DNA of 64,000 nucleotides from Sinomonas humi (lineage in GTDB: Bacteria; Actinomycetota; Actinomycetes; Actinomycetales; Micrococcaceae): the NCBI RefSeq assembly GCF_000802235.1, contig NZ_JTDL01000087.1, forward strand, positions 1 through 64,000. The letters run 5' to 3'. Below, in pieces: positions 1 to 8,259 of the stretch (its first letter is position 1; every line of letters begins with the position of its first letter). The position numbers and the translations under genes were made by a program. The notes beneath the pieces are model-generated. The model did no database searches, had not been told where the DNA came from, and saw only the letters and a list, made by a program, of their open reading frames with translations.

Positions 1-312
1 TCCCGGCTGGCCGGGCTGCTGTTGGTGAACATGTTGCTGCTGGCCGCAGTGCTCGCCGCTACGAGCTACGCGAGCCGTCGGCTCGGCTTTAGCCGCGAAG
101 AGCGCATCACGATCGTCTTCTGCGGTTCGAAGAAGAGCTTGGCGACGGGAGTGCCAATGGCTTCGGTGCTGTTCGCCGGTCCCGCGGTGGGCGTGATGGT
201 GCTTCCGCTCATGCTCTTCCACCAGATCCAGCTCATGGTCTGCGCGGCGCTCGCCCGGCGGTGGGGAGCGCGGGCCGAGAGGGAGACAGAACCGCCGTCG
301 GTGCGCGCATGA
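1..312 (+). CDS. Bile acid:sodium symporter family protein, C-terminal part
   Basis: This is the 3' end of a gene that starts before the window; the frame is open from base 1. About 100 residues are visible. They contain the glycine/serine-rich stretch FCGSKKSLATGVP, typical of the SBF-like (YfeH-type) branch of the bile acid:sodium symporter family, followed by two hydrophobic segments (VLFAGPAVGVMVLPLMLFH and the helix after it) and a charged cytoplasmic tail. Family members are ten-helix transporters of organic anions; the substrate here cannot be read. The neighbouring MFS gene converges on it from 344. Confidence 0.75.
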   Translation, partial: SRLAGLLLVNMLLLAAVLAATSYASRRLGFSREERITIVFCGSKKSLATGVPMASVLFAGPAVGVMVLPLMLFHQIQLMVCAALARRWGARAERETEPPSVRA

Positions 313-343
313 CGCGCACCGACGGTCACCAGAGAGGATTGAA

Positions 344-1780
344 CTAGACGGGATTGATCTCCGCGAGGCTCCTGCGGGTGGTCCGCGGCCCGAGGATCCC
401 GACGGTCACGGCGATAATCGCGAGGGCAACGGCGACGACACCGAACATGGCCAGAGCACCGAAGCCGTCGAGGACCGGGAGCAGGATGAACGGCAGCGCC
501 CCGCTGGAGAGCCGGGAGAGCGAGTAGGTCCAGCCGACGGCGGTCGCGCGCAGCGCTGTCGGGAAGATCTCGGCCTGGTAGATGTGGTAGACGTTCGAGA
601 ACACGTTGCTGATGAGGGTTGTCAGGAAACCGAACACCACGATGAGCGCGTCGTTTCCCGACACTGAGAATGCGACGCCGCTTGCGGCGAGGGCGATAAT
701 CGACGCAATCAGCAGGTGCTTCCGCTCGAACCGGGCAACGAGCGGCGTGGAGACCAGCGAGCCGATCGGGTAGCCGAGGAACGAGAGCGCTGTGAAGAGC
801 AGCGAGTTCGTCACGCTGTGACCGCTCGCCACGAGGACGAGGGCTGCGAGAGTCCCGAAGCCGTAGTACCCGAACGTCTGGAACACGTGGAAGATCACGA
901 GCATGACGAGACGCCCGCGGTAGGGGGCCTTCCCGAGGTGGGAAAGGCTTCTGCGCTCATCCTGATCGATGCTCGGCGCTGCTTGGCTCTGAGGCGCAGC
1001 CTGGCTGGGAACTGCTTCGCCAGGAGTGGCCTCCCGGACAGCCGCCTTCTCGAGTTCGCTGACGCTCGTTCCCGCGCCGTGCGCGAAGACTTCGAGGGCC
1101 TGGCGCGCTTCCTCGGTGCGCCCCACACTGTTGAGCCAGCGTGGCGACTCGGGGAGGGAACGGCGGAGGAAGAGGACGACGACGGCGCCAACGCCTCCGA
1201 GGGCGAGCAGCCACCGCCATCCCGAGATGCCGAGCATGGGCGTCGTGTTGAGCCACAGGGCGAGGAAGCCCACCACGGGGACCGCGACGAAGGAACTCGT
1301 GTAGGCCCACGTGGCGAGCCTTCCACGCTTGTCCTTGGGCAGGACGTCGGAGAGGTAGGCGTCGGCTACCGGGTACTCGGCGCCGACACCGATGCCCGCC
1401 ATGAAGCGCGCGAAGACGAGGAATCCGGCGTTAGGCGAGAACGCTCCGACCAACGACCAGATGGAGTACCAGACGAGATTGAACAGGAAGGCCTTGCGCC
1501 GCCCCAGCCTGTCGGCGAGGCGCCCGAGGAGTGCCGCCCCGAGGAACATTCCGAGGAAGGCCGAGGCAAGCAGGAGCTTCAGCTCGAGACCCGAGAGCCG
1601 GAAGTCCTTGCCGAGGGCAACGCTCATCGACCCGGAGAGGAAGACCTCGTACATATCGAAGAAGAGCCCGAGGCCGACGGCGACGACCACTTTCCAGTGG
1701 ACCCTGCCGATGGGCAGGCGGTCCAGGTGGTAGCTGATCCTGCTGCTCGTCATCGAGCCTGTAAATGGCAACGAAGCCAT
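344..1780 (-). CDS. MFS transporter, metabolite:H+ symporter type
   Basis: A 478-residue twelve-helix major facilitator. The N-terminal stretch RLPIGRVHWKVV and the following GLGLFFDMYEVF helix resemble the NiaP/AAHS-like organic acid importers. The loop RLADRLGRR between helices 2 and 3 is the MFS signature, and ARFMAGIGVGAEYPV marks helix 4. A longer frame runs to 1861, but the start at 1780 has an AGGAGAG ribosome site 6 nt upstream. The gene diverges from the IclR gene, and its upstream region carries an operator-like sequence shared with the CoA-transferase gene. It probably imports the acid that the transferase and lyase then degrade (inference). Confidence 0.85.
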   Translation of the reverse strand: MASLPFTGSMTSSRISYHLDRLPIGRVHWKVVVAVGLGLFFDMYEVFLSGSMSVALGKDFRLSGLELKLLLASAFLGMFLGAALLGRLADRLGRRKAFLFNLVWYSIWSLVGAFSPNAGFLVFARFMAGIGVGAEYPVADAYLSDVLPKDKRGRLATWAYTSSFVAVPVVGFLALWLNTTPMLGISGWRWLLALGGVGAVVVLFLRRSLPESPRWLNSVGRTEEARQALEVFAHGAGTSVSELEKAAVREATPGEAVPSQAAPQSQAAPSIDQDERRSLSHLGKAPYRGRLVMLVIFHVFQTFGYYGFGTLAALVLVASGHSVTNSLLFTALSFLGYPIGSLVSTPLVARFERKHLLIASIIALAASGVAFSVSGNDALIVVFGFLTTLISNVFSNVYHIYQAEIFPTALRATAVGWTYSLSRLSSGALPFILLPVLDGFGALAMFGVVAVALAIIAVTVGILGPRTTRRSLAEINPV

Positions 1781-1801
1781 AGTTCTCTCCTCTTGAGACC
1801 T

Positions 1802-1832
1802 ACTTAGTGGTTCACAACTCACCATGTGATTC
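1802..1832. promoter_or_regulatory. Putative IclR operator, copy 1
   Basis: It has the pattern ACTnAGTGGTT-nn-C-nn-CTCA-nn-ATGT-nn-TT, matching 21 of 30 positions with 2821-2850. It sits in the MFS-IclR divergent region, about 20 bp upstream of the MFS start codon. Co-occurrence with an IclR gene and with the second copy makes a shared regulator site the simplest reading; binding is inferred. Confidence 0.55.
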
Positions 1833-1961
1833 AAATCATGCATGAATATAGTCCACGCCACAGCCCTTGGGTAGATCTGCGTTCGAGGCGTGGACGTCCG
1901 CTTCAGCCAAGGCGCTTAGACTCGCGCTTCAGGAGCCGCAATCGACGAAGAGGGGCCGGAA

Positions 1962-2807
1962 GTGACTGCATCCGATCACGAGAACTGGGACGAGGAGGAG
2001 CTGAGTCCAGTCCCGTTGCGACGCGAGAGCGCCGCCCGTGAACTCTCGAGCGGAGTCAAGCCGCTGCTCGTCCTCGGGAAGATCCGGGGAATCCTCGACG
2101 CCTTCACCCTCTCCCGGCCAGCGCTCACACTCTCGGAGATCCGCGCCGCCACGGGCTATCCCACCTCGACGGTCCAGCGGCTCGTGGCCAACCTCGTAGC
2201 CGAAGAATTCCTCGACCGGGAGGGCGATCGAGTCCGAATTGGAGTCAAATTCGCCTACTGGGCGGCACCTGCAACGAGAGGGCTCGACGAGCTCGAGGTC
2301 ATCAAGCCCGTCCTCGAGGGACTTCGCGACCTGACCGGCGAGACAGTCTCCCTGTTCCGCCTCGAGGAGAACTTCCGCGTATGTGTGGCGATGGCCGAGA
2401 CACGGCATGCCCTCCGCCGGGAGATGCACGTAGGAAAGCTCCTGCCCCTTCACGCAGGCTCGGCTGGCCGCGTCCTCATGGCTTGGAACCCTGAAGCTGA
2501 GAAGGCGGCGCTGTCCTCGACTCTCGAGCGGCTCACGGAACACACCATTACCGATCCGAAGCGGCTGCACGCGGATGTGGACCAGACGCGGCGCGATGGC
2601 TACGCGATCACTTCGGATGAACGCGACGAAGGGGCCACGGGACTCTCTGCGCCCATCTTCAACTCCATGGGCGACCTCACCGGCGCACTGAGCGTGAGCG
2701 GTCCGTCCCTGCGCGTGACGGCGGAGAAGTGCCAGGCCTGGATCGAACCCCTCGTCGAAGCGGCAGAACAGGCGACTCGCCTCATCGGCGGACGCCTTCC
2801 CCGCTGA
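1962..2807 (+). CDS. IclR family transcriptional regulator
   Basis: A 281-residue regulator with a GTG start preceded by a GAAGAGGGG ribosome site. The N-terminal winged helix-turn-helix (about residues 35-95) carries LSEIRAATGYPTSTVQRLV, the recognition-helix pattern of IclR proteins. The C-terminal effector domain (about 110-275) includes the conserved LPLHAGSAGRVLMAW and ITSDERDEGATGLSAP blocks. It lies between the MFS importer (divergent) and the CaiB/lyase pair (same strand), and near-identical operator-like sequences precede both, so it most likely controls both transcripts. The effector is probably the imported acid or its CoA ester (inference). Confidence 0.9.
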   Translation: MTASDHENWDEEELSPVPLRRESAARELSSGVKPLLVLGKIRGILDAFTLSRPALTLSEIRAATGYPTSTVQRLVANLVAEEFLDREGDRVRIGVKFAYWAAPATRGLDELEVIKPVLEGLRDLTGETVSLFRLEENFRVCVAMAETRHALRREMHVGKLLPLHAGSAGRVLMAWNPEAEKAALSSTLERLTEHTITDPKRLHADVDQTRRDGYAITSDERDEGATGLSAPIFNSMGDLTGALSVSGPSLRVTAEKCQAWIEPLVEAAEQATRLIGGRLPR

Positions 2808-2820
2808 AACCCCCTTGCCC

Positions 2821-2851
2821 ACTAAGTGGTTTGCTGCTCATAATGTAGTTA
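2821..2851. promoter_or_regulatory. Putative IclR operator, copy 2
   Basis: This is the second copy of the sequence described at 1802, in the same orientation. It lies 13 bp after the IclR stop codon and about 55 bp before the CoA-transferase start. Conserved positions are ACTnAGTGGTT, CTCA and ATGT. Its place upstream of the catabolic genes fits a site for the adjacent IclR protein. Confidence 0.55.
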
Positions 2852-2906
2852 CTCCGATGATCTTTTCGGCTGTTTCGAGGACGAAGGCCTGCACCAAGGG
2901 AGCACC

Positions 2907-4157
2907 ATGAACGGAGACCACACCATCGCCCCGCTCGCGGGAGTCCGAGTTCTCGAACTCGGCAACTACATTGCGGCGCCGACGGCGGGGCGCCTCCTCG
3001 GCGACTTCGGCGCCGAGGTCATCAAGGTCGAGCGCCCGCGGACCGGAGACGAGCTGCGGAGCTGGCGCCTTCATGCGGGAACCACGTCGATGCTCTACCG
3101 CACCATCAATCGCAACAAGAAGTCGATCGTGCTCGACTTGAAGACCGAGACGGGCAGGAAGCTCGTGCTCGACCTCGCGCGCCATTGCGACATCCTGCTC
3201 GAGAACTTCCGGCCCGGCACCCTTGAGAAGTGGGGCATCGGCCCGGATGTGCTCAACGAGGCAAACCCGGACCTGATCATCACGCGGGTCTCAGCCTTCG
3301 GCCAGACCGGCCCTATGTCCCCGCGCCCGGGGTTCGCTGCCGTCGCCGAAGCCCTCGGGGGCTTCCGCGAACTCGTCGGCGACCCGGACCGTCCTCCCGT
3401 TCGCGTCGGCGTCTCGATCGGCGATTCGATCGCAGGCCTCTACGCCGCCTTCGGATCCGTCATGGCGCTCTTCCAACGCGAGGCTCGAAAGCGCAACGCC
3501 GCACCCACCGTCCCGCTCGACGAGCGCATCATCGACGTCGCCCTCAACGAAGCAATGCTCTCGATGATGGAATCCCTCGTGCCGGACTACGAGGCCTACG
3601 GCCTCAAGCGCGAGCGCACGGGCGGGCGAATGGAGGGGATCGCGCCGTCGAACGCGTATGTCTGCAAGGACGGGTCGAGCATCGTCGTCGCCGGCAATGG
3701 CGACTCCATCTTCCAGCGCTACATGCAGGTGATCGAGCGCCCGGACCTCGCCGACGATCCCGAGCTGGCGAACAACGACGCGCGGTGGGCGCGCCGCGAG
3801 GAGCTCGACGCCGCAATCGGCGTCTGGACTGCACGGCACACGCAAGCCGAAGCGCTCCGTATCCTCGACGAGGCAGGCGTACCGAGCGGACCCATCTACA
3901 CTGCCGCGGACATCTGCCGGGACGAGCAGTACGCAGCGCGCGAGATGATCCAGCGACTGCCCGTCTCGACGGGCGAGGAGGTGCTCGAGAACGTCGGCTT
4001 CCCGGGCATCGTCCCCGTGATCGGGGGCAAGTCGCTCCCGATTCGCACCCTGGGGCCAGACCTAGGGGAACATACCCGGGACGTCCTTGCCGGTGTCCTG
4101 GGCATGAGCGAGGAGCAGATCGACGCCGTCGTGCAGTCAGAAGGAGCCCTGCTGTGA
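2907..4157 (+). CDS. CaiB/BaiF family CoA-transferase (class III)
   Basis: A 416-residue family III CoA-transferase, which moves CoA between carboxylic acids through an aspartyl-CoA intermediate. Family blocks seen are GVRVLELGNYIAAPTAGRLL near the N-terminus, LGDFGAEVIKVE, and SIGDSIAGLYA, whose Asp173 aligns with the catalytic aspartate of the family. The ATG has an AGGGAGC ribosome site. Its stop overlaps the GTG of the lyase gene by 4 nt, so the two are translationally coupled. Next to an HMG-CoA-lyase-like enzyme, the likely job is to activate a 3-hydroxy-3-methylglutarate-like dicarboxylate to its CoA ester. Human SUGCT, of the same family, handles glutarate and HMG (family knowledge); the substrate here is inference. 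Confidence 0.9.
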   Translation: MNGDHTIAPLAGVRVLELGNYIAAPTAGRLLGDFGAEVIKVERPRTGDELRSWRLHAGTTSMLYRTINRNKKSIVLDLKTETGRKLVLDLARHCDILLENFRPGTLEKWGIGPDVLNEANPDLIITRVSAFGQTGPMSPRPGFAAVAEALGGFRELVGDPDRPPVRVGVSIGDSIAGLYAAFGSVMALFQREARKRNAAPTVPLDERIIDVALNEAMLSMMESLVPDYEAYGLKRERTGGRMEGIAPSNAYVCKDGSSIVVAGNGDSIFQRYMQVIERPDLADDPELANNDARWARREELDAAIGVWTARHTQAEALRILDEAGVPSGPIYTAADICRDEQYAAREMIQRLPVSTGEEVLENVGFPGIVPVIGGKSLPIRTLGPDLGEHTRDVLAGVLGMSEEQIDAVVQSEGALL

Positions 4158-5098
4158 AACCTGTCCTTCGAGACGTCACCCTCCGCGACGGCCTCCAGCT
4201 CACTGGCAAACTCCTCCCCACGGAATTCAAGATCCGCCTCGCGCGAAGACTTCTCCGCCTCGGCGTCCCCGAACTCGAGATCGGCTCGATGGCTCGCCCG
4301 GACCTCGTCCCGCCCATGGCCAACACCCTCGACGTCGTGGCCGGGCTCACGCCGGAGGAACTCGAGAAGTGCTGGATCTGGGTCGCGACGCCCCGGCACG
4401 TCGAGAAGGCCATTGCCGCTGGCGCCCGTAACTTCCAATACTGCTTCTCCGCCTCGGATGCCCACAATCAGGCGAACATCGGACGGACCACCGAGCAGAG
4501 CCTCGCCGTCATGCCGGACGCGATCGCCCTCGCCAAAGAGGCCGGCGGCAGGATCCAGCTGTGCATCGCGACGGCGTTCACGTGCCCGTTCGAGGGGCCT
4601 GTCGCCCCGGCGAGGGTCCTCGAGATCGCGAACGACGGCCGGGCGGCCGGCGCGGACGACGTCGTCATCTGCGACACCCTCGGCCAGGCGTATCCGGGGC
4701 AGGTCGCGGAGCTCGTCTCCCGTGTAGCGACCGAGACGCCGAAGCGCCGCATCGTCTTCCACGGGCACGACACATGGGGCCAGGGTGTCGCGAACTCTCT
4801 CGCAGCCGCCGCCGCGGGCGCCGCCGTCGTCGACGGTGCCTTGGGCGGCCTCGGCGGCTGCCCCTTCGCACCCGGGGCGAGCGGCAACACCTCGAGCGAG
4901 GACCTCCTCTTCGCGACACGCCCAGACTGGCTCGACCCCACCGCCTTCGCAGACCTGGTCGGGCTGTCCGAGGAGGTCCTCCGCGAAGTCGACGAGCCGA
5001 ACCGTTCCAAGGCAGCCCAGGGCGCTCGGTCAAAGGCCAACGCCTTCGAATGGGTCATTTCGGAAACCCGCGAGCCCTCGGGCAGCGAAGTCCAGTGA
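4154..5098 (+). CDS. Hydroxymethylglutaryl-CoA lyase family protein
   Basis: A 314-residue TIM-barrel aldolase of the DRE-TIM family. The start is the GTG overlapping the CoA-transferase stop; longer in-frame extensions run inside that gene and are rejected. Visible catalytic features are R11-D12-G13-L14-Q15, the metal-binding FHGHDTW (His203, His205), and the glycine-rich lyase loop GGLGGCPFAPGASGN with active-site Cys236 and metal ligand Asn245. HMG-CoA lyase splits HMG-CoA to acetyl-CoA and acetoacetate; related members cleave citramalyl-type CoA esters. Together with the IclR, MFS and CaiB genes it completes a short import-activate-cleave route. Confidence 0.88.
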   Translation: MKPVLRDVTLRDGLQLTGKLLPTEFKIRLARRLLRLGVPELEIGSMARPDLVPPMANTLDVVAGLTPEELEKCWIWVATPRHVEKAIAAGARNFQYCFSASDAHNQANIGRTTEQSLAVMPDAIALAKEAGGRIQLCIATAFTCPFEGPVAPARVLEIANDGRAAGADDVVICDTLGQAYPGQVAELVSRVATETPKRRIVFHGHDTWGQGVANSLAAAAAGAAVVDGALGGLGGCPFAPGASGNTSSEDLLFATRPDWLDPTAFADLVGLSEEVLREVDEPNRSKAAQGARSKANAFEWVISETREPSGSEVQ

Positions 5099-5143
5099 TG
5101 CGGCCTCGGATTCTGGTGACCATGCCGATACCGGGGCGCCCCG

Positions 5144-5854
5144 TCAACCGGACGGCGCGGCCGGCAGTGTAAGGCTCGCGAGGGTGCGCTGGGTATCGTC
5201 CCGGATCTGGATCGACCGGATCGAGGCGAGCTGGTACGACGTAGCGCCAGTGAGGACCGCTCGCCCCGCGTAGCCCGTCGAGCTCCAGCTCGCCGCCCGC
5301 TCCTGCGCGCCGTCGTCCGCCACGACCCACACACTGAACACCCCTGCGGAAGGCATTCCCCGGCAAACGAGGTCAAGCTCGGTGCCCCAGCCCTTGCGGA
5401 CCAACGCGAGGTCAACCTGGGCGCCGTCGGACGAAGTGATCAAATAGGAAGCAGCGGGCGAGGGGCTCGGGCTCGCCGTCGGGGGTTCCGCCGTCGTCAC
5501 CCCCGCGACTACAGGGCCGAGCGCAACCCCGAGCGCGAGCGAGGCGGCCGCTGCCCCGGCGAGCGCTGCGGCCCACCGCAAGCGGAGCGCACGACGGCGC
5601 GCCCGCACCCTTGCGAGAAGGGCCGGCGGAGCAGGGAGGTCATTGAGCTGCACAGGGGCTTCGACGAGCGCCTCGGCGCGGGCGGAGGGGACGCCGTCGA
5701 GAAGCGCTGGCAGCGTCTCGAGCTCTTCGATCTGCGCTTGGCAGGCGGGACACGTCGCCACATGGTCTTCGACGGCGCGGGCCTCCTCCGGGTCGAGGGC
5801 ACCGAGGAGGTAGGCGCCGAGGGCGAGGCGGGCATCATGATGGTCGAGGGTCAC
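5144..5854 (-). CDS. Anti-sigma factor with zinc-finger (RskA-like)
   Basis: A 236-residue membrane-anchored anti-sigma factor. The N-terminal domain contains HVATCPAC, the H-x3-C-x2-C zinc-binding motif of ZAS anti-sigma factors. A single hydrophobic segment follows at about residues 95-115 (ALAGAAAASLALGVALGPVV). The C-terminal external domain (about 135-236) resembles RskA, including the GVFSVWVVADDG block. The GTG start overlaps the sigma stop by 4 nt (GTGA). It should hold the preceding sigma factor at the membrane until an envelope signal triggers its release. Confidence 0.88.
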   Translation of the reverse strand: MTLDHHDARLALGAYLLGALDPEEARAVEDHVATCPACQAQIEELETLPALLDGVPSARAEALVEAPVQLNDLPAPPALLARVRARRRALRLRWAAALAGAAAASLALGVALGPVVAGVTTAEPPTASPSPSPAASYLITSSDGAQVDLALVRKGWGTELDLVCRGMPSAGVFSVWVVADDGAQERAASWSSTGYAGRAVLTGATSYQLASIRSIQIRDDTQRTLASLTLPAAPSG

Positions 5855-6357
5855 CGTTCCACCCCCAGCTCATCGAGCGCGCTCCGTAGGGCTTTGAGTG
5901 CGTAGAAGCAGCGCGACTTCACCGTCCCCGCGGGCACGCCGAGCTCGCGGGCCGCCTCCTGGACGCTCAGCCGACGGTAATGGACAGCAACAAGCACCTC
6001 CCGGTGCTCGCGCGTGAGCCGCATGAGTGCCTCCTCCATCACCACTCTGTCCAGGAGCTCATCGATCCGCTCGGCGTCAACTGCAACGTCGAAGCCATCG
6101 GTTCCTTGCGCGGGCACCGTCCTCGGCCTCCGGGAGCGCTGCCGGTGCTGATCGACGATGAGGTTCCGCACAGTGCGGTAGAGATACGCCCGCAGCCCCG
6201 CCGTGGCCTCCGGCGCTTGCCGCCAGACCCGCACGATCGCTTCCTGCACAATGTCCTCGGCCTGCTCGTCGCTGCCCACGGCTCCTCGGGCGAAGCGCCG
6301 CAGCGCCGCGCCGTGGTCGCGGTAGATCGCCGCGACCGCATCCTCGTCCATGGGCAT
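5851..6357 (-). CDS. ECF-type sigma-70 family RNA polymerase sigma factor
   Basis: About 168 residues. Region 2 covers IYRDHGAALRRFARG through EDIVQEAIVRVWR and AYLYRTVRNLIVDQHR; region 4 covers LTREHREVLVAVHYR and SVQEAARELGVPAGTVKSR. The frame extends upstream to 6432, but a GGGAGG ribosome site lies just before the ATG at 6357; a second ATG two codons later (6351) is equally possible. It is cotranscribed with the anti-sigma gene and diverges from a secreted lipoprotein gene that may be its target. I could not identify a confident ECF promoter in the 190-bp divergent region. Confidence 0.88.
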   Translation of the reverse strand: MPMDEDAVAAIYRDHGAALRRFARGAVGSDEQAEDIVQEAIVRVWRQAPEATAGLRAYLYRTVRNLIVDQHRQRSRRPRTVPAQGTDGFDVAVDAERIDELLDRVVMEEALMRLTREHREVLVAVHYRRLSVQEAARELGVPAGTVKSRCFYALKALRSALDELGVER

Positions 6358-6549
6358 GCTGCCTCCCGGCTGCCGAATGGCCCTTTCGCCGGCTAAGACG
6401 ACGTGGCCACCGGAAAGGTTCACTGCTCGCACAGCCTCCTACAGCAAATTGTCTCCCCCACCGACACGCGTTCGGCATGAACCGAACCGCGCATCGCGTC
6501 GTCTCATGGTCAGCGCGGCCGCAAGCCGCCCGGAACGAAAGGGCACATC

Positions 6550-7110
6550 ATGAACAAGCGAGCAGCTCTCTTCTTCGCGACTGCCTCAGCCGTTTCCGCC
6601 CTCGCACTCGCCGGCTGCGGCGGTGGAAGCGGAAGCAGCACGGCGGCGTCGAGCTCCCCGGCCGCCACGGCGTCGAGCTCGTCGTCATCCTCCGCCGCGC
6701 TGACCCTTCAGACCTCGACGGTGGGCGGCCAGACGATCGTCGTCGACGGCAAGGGAATGACGGTCTACTACTACACCCTCGACAAGCCAGGGGAGACCAA
6801 GAGCGCCTGCACCGGGGGCTGCGTCTCGCTGTGGCCCGCCGTCACGAGCGACACGGCTCCCAGCCTCCAGGGCGTCACGGGCAAGATCGGCACCCTCACG
6901 ACCACCGACGGCAAGCAGCAGGTGACGATCAACGGGATGCCTATCTACTACTACGCGAAGGACACCGCCCCGGGGCAGGTGAATGGGCAGGGTGTCGCGG
7001 GCGTGTGGTACGTCGTGGGCGCCGACGGTTCGATGATCCAGTCGCCGCTCATGGCCACCACGTCGAGCCCCTCTAGCTCATCGAACAACTCTGGTACCTC
7101 GGGCTACTGA
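6550..7110 (+). CDS. Secreted lipoprotein with COG4315/PF03640-type repeats
   Basis: A 186-residue lipoprotein. The signal peptide ends in the lipobox LAGC (Cys at about 24), followed by a Ser/Thr/Ala-rich linker. Two copies of the secreted repeat with the Y-x-[FWY]-x2-D motif follow: MTVYYYTLDKPG with CTGGCVSLWPA, and MPIYYYAKDTAPGQ with GVWYVV. The C-terminus is again Ser-rich. The biochemical role of the family is unknown; it is often found beside anti-sigma/sigma pairs, as here. The stop codon lies in a 21-bp tandem duplication, so the C-terminus may have been recently shortened or extended. Confidence 0.85.
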   Translation: MNKRAALFFATASAVSALALAGCGGGSGSSTAASSSPAATASSSSSSSAALTLQTSTVGGQTIVVDGKGMTVYYYTLDKPGETKSACTGGCVSLWPAVTSDTAPSLQGVTGKIGTLTTTDGKQQVTINGMPIYYYAKDTAPGQVNGQGVAGVWYVVGADGSMIQSPLMATTSSPSSSSNNSGTSGY

Positions 7111-7130
7111 TCTGGTACCTCGGGCTATCG
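7090..7130 (+). repeat. 21-bp tandem duplication over the lipoprotein stop codon
   Basis: TCTGGTACCTCGGGCTA occurs at 7090-7106 and again at 7111-7127 with a 21-bp period. The first copy encodes the final SGTSGY residues and ends in TGA. The second copy follows immediately, in the same frame, outside the gene. A polymerase-slippage origin is likely. Confidence 0.8.
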
Positions 7131-7247
7131 AGGCGGCTGCGGACGACCGGCAGAATCTGCTGAGCCTCCCGCTTCGGGGTATCACCCACCTGTACCCGGT
7201 TTTCGCGGTCCGGAGTAGATTGGGTTTCCCCGAAGCGAGGAGGAGTC

Positions 7248-7418
7248 ATGTCAGGCTTCCGCAGCTACACGGAAGAGGAAAAGCACAGCTACGTCGCGCC
7301 AACGTGCGAACTGTGCGGGCAGCATCGGCACATCGTCTGGAATCAGGAGGGCGATCGCTGGGTTCCCCGCGACCGCGGGTGCTCCAACGAGGCGTGCCCG
7401 CAATTCAGCGCCGCCTGA
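7248..7418 (+). CDS. Small zinc-ribbon-like protein, 56 residues
   Basis: This short frame has an excellent GAGGAGGAG ribosome site 3-4 nt before the ATG. The product begins MSGFRSYTEEEKHSY, carries CELCGQH, and near its end has GCSNEACPQF, giving two CxxC-like pairs (CELC and CSNEAC) suited to bind one zinc ion. It ends with a free AA tail. I do not recognise the family. The next gene is convergent. Function unknown; a small zinc-binding regulatory or redox protein is possible. Confidence 0.7.
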   Translation: MSGFRSYTEEEKHSYVAPTCELCGQHRHIVWNQEGDRWVPRDRGCSNEACPQFSAA

Positions 7419-7431
7419 CCGATTCAGCGGG

Positions 7432-8103
7432 TTAGCGCTGCTGCACTTCTGCGGCTTCGCCGGACTCGTCGTCGAACTCTCGGTCGTCGGACTCGTCGTC
7501 GTCGAACTCGCCGTCCAGGTCCGCAGCAAGCGCTTCGGCCTGAGCCCGCCGCTCCTCGAGGTCTGGGACGAGGCCCACGCGGCGGGCGATCTCCTCCTCG
7601 ATGCCTTCATCGTCGAGGGCGAGCAGGCCTTCCTGCCCGCGCAGCCACGCCCCGTTGAGCACCACGATGTCTTCGGATTCGAGGATTTCTTCGAATTCGT
7701 CGTCTAGTGCCTCGATTGCGGCGACCGCCGCGGAAGGTTCGCCATCGCCGACGAGGTACGCTTCGGCGTCGTCGTCGCTCAGCGCGTCGAAGGCCTTCGC
7801 CGCCGCGTCGAAGAGCTCGAGGTGGCGGGCGGCGCCCATTTCACGCAGGCCGTCCCGCACCAGGCTGTCGAGCCCTTCGCGGTCCCCCGCGCTCACGACG
7901 TACTGGGCGAACCCGCCCTCGAGCGACTCCGTGAGATAGAAGTCCACGTAGTAGCTGCGCAGGGCGTTGAGGGCGATCTCGTCTTCGCCGAGGAGTTCGG
8001 CGTACATCGCGTTGACGATGTCGATGTTGGCATCGACGAGCACGGCGTCCGGGCCCAGGAGGGCATCGGCGGGCAGGACGACGGGGTGCTGGTTTGCGGG
8101 CAC
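7432..8103 (-). CDS. DMP19 (DUF4375)-like acidic protein
   Basis: About 223 residues. The frame extends to 8133, but a GAGGAGG ribosome site sits 5 nt before the GTG at 8103, and nothing comparable precedes the upstream GTG. The segment ALRSYYVDFYLTESLEGGFAQYVV matches the core of the DMP19/DUF4375 family (N/EGGFAQY motif). The second half is strongly acidic, ending in Asp/Glu repeats (DGEFDDDESDDREFDD). DMP19 is a DNA-mimic protein in Neisseria; most homologues are uncharacterised. The acidic tail would be compatible with DNA mimicry, but that is only an analogy. Confidence 0.65.
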   Translation of the reverse strand: MPANQHPVVLPADALLGPDAVLVDANIDIVNAMYAELLGEDEIALNALRSYYVDFYLTESLEGGFAQYVVSAGDREGLDSLVRDGLREMGAARHLELFDAAAKAFDALSDDDAEAYLVGDGEPSAAVAAIEALDDEFEEILESEDIVVLNGAWLRGQEGLLALDDEGIEEEIARRVGLVPDLEERRAQAEALAADLDGEFDDDESDDREFDDESGEAAEVQQR

Positions 8104-8259
8104 GGGGGCCTCCTCGCTCGAGCGTTCAGGCACGCTTCGTTCGGAACGCTTCGACCGTACGACGGCGACCTGCCCCTCCCTTCAAGGCGAAGGTGAACGT
8201 TGGGCGAACTGTGCGCACCCGCACGAGTGGTCAGATCTCGCGCGACGAGTGGCCAGATC

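Noticed and set aside
716-1807. A 363-codon frame opposite the first MFS gene
   Set aside because: Shadow of a well-supported twelve-helix transporter; the product is Glu/Arg-rich low-complexity.
6358-6549. ECF-type -35/-10 promoter for the sigma operon and the lipoprotein
   Set aside because: GGAA-like sequences are present, but none has a convincing partner at the right spacing.
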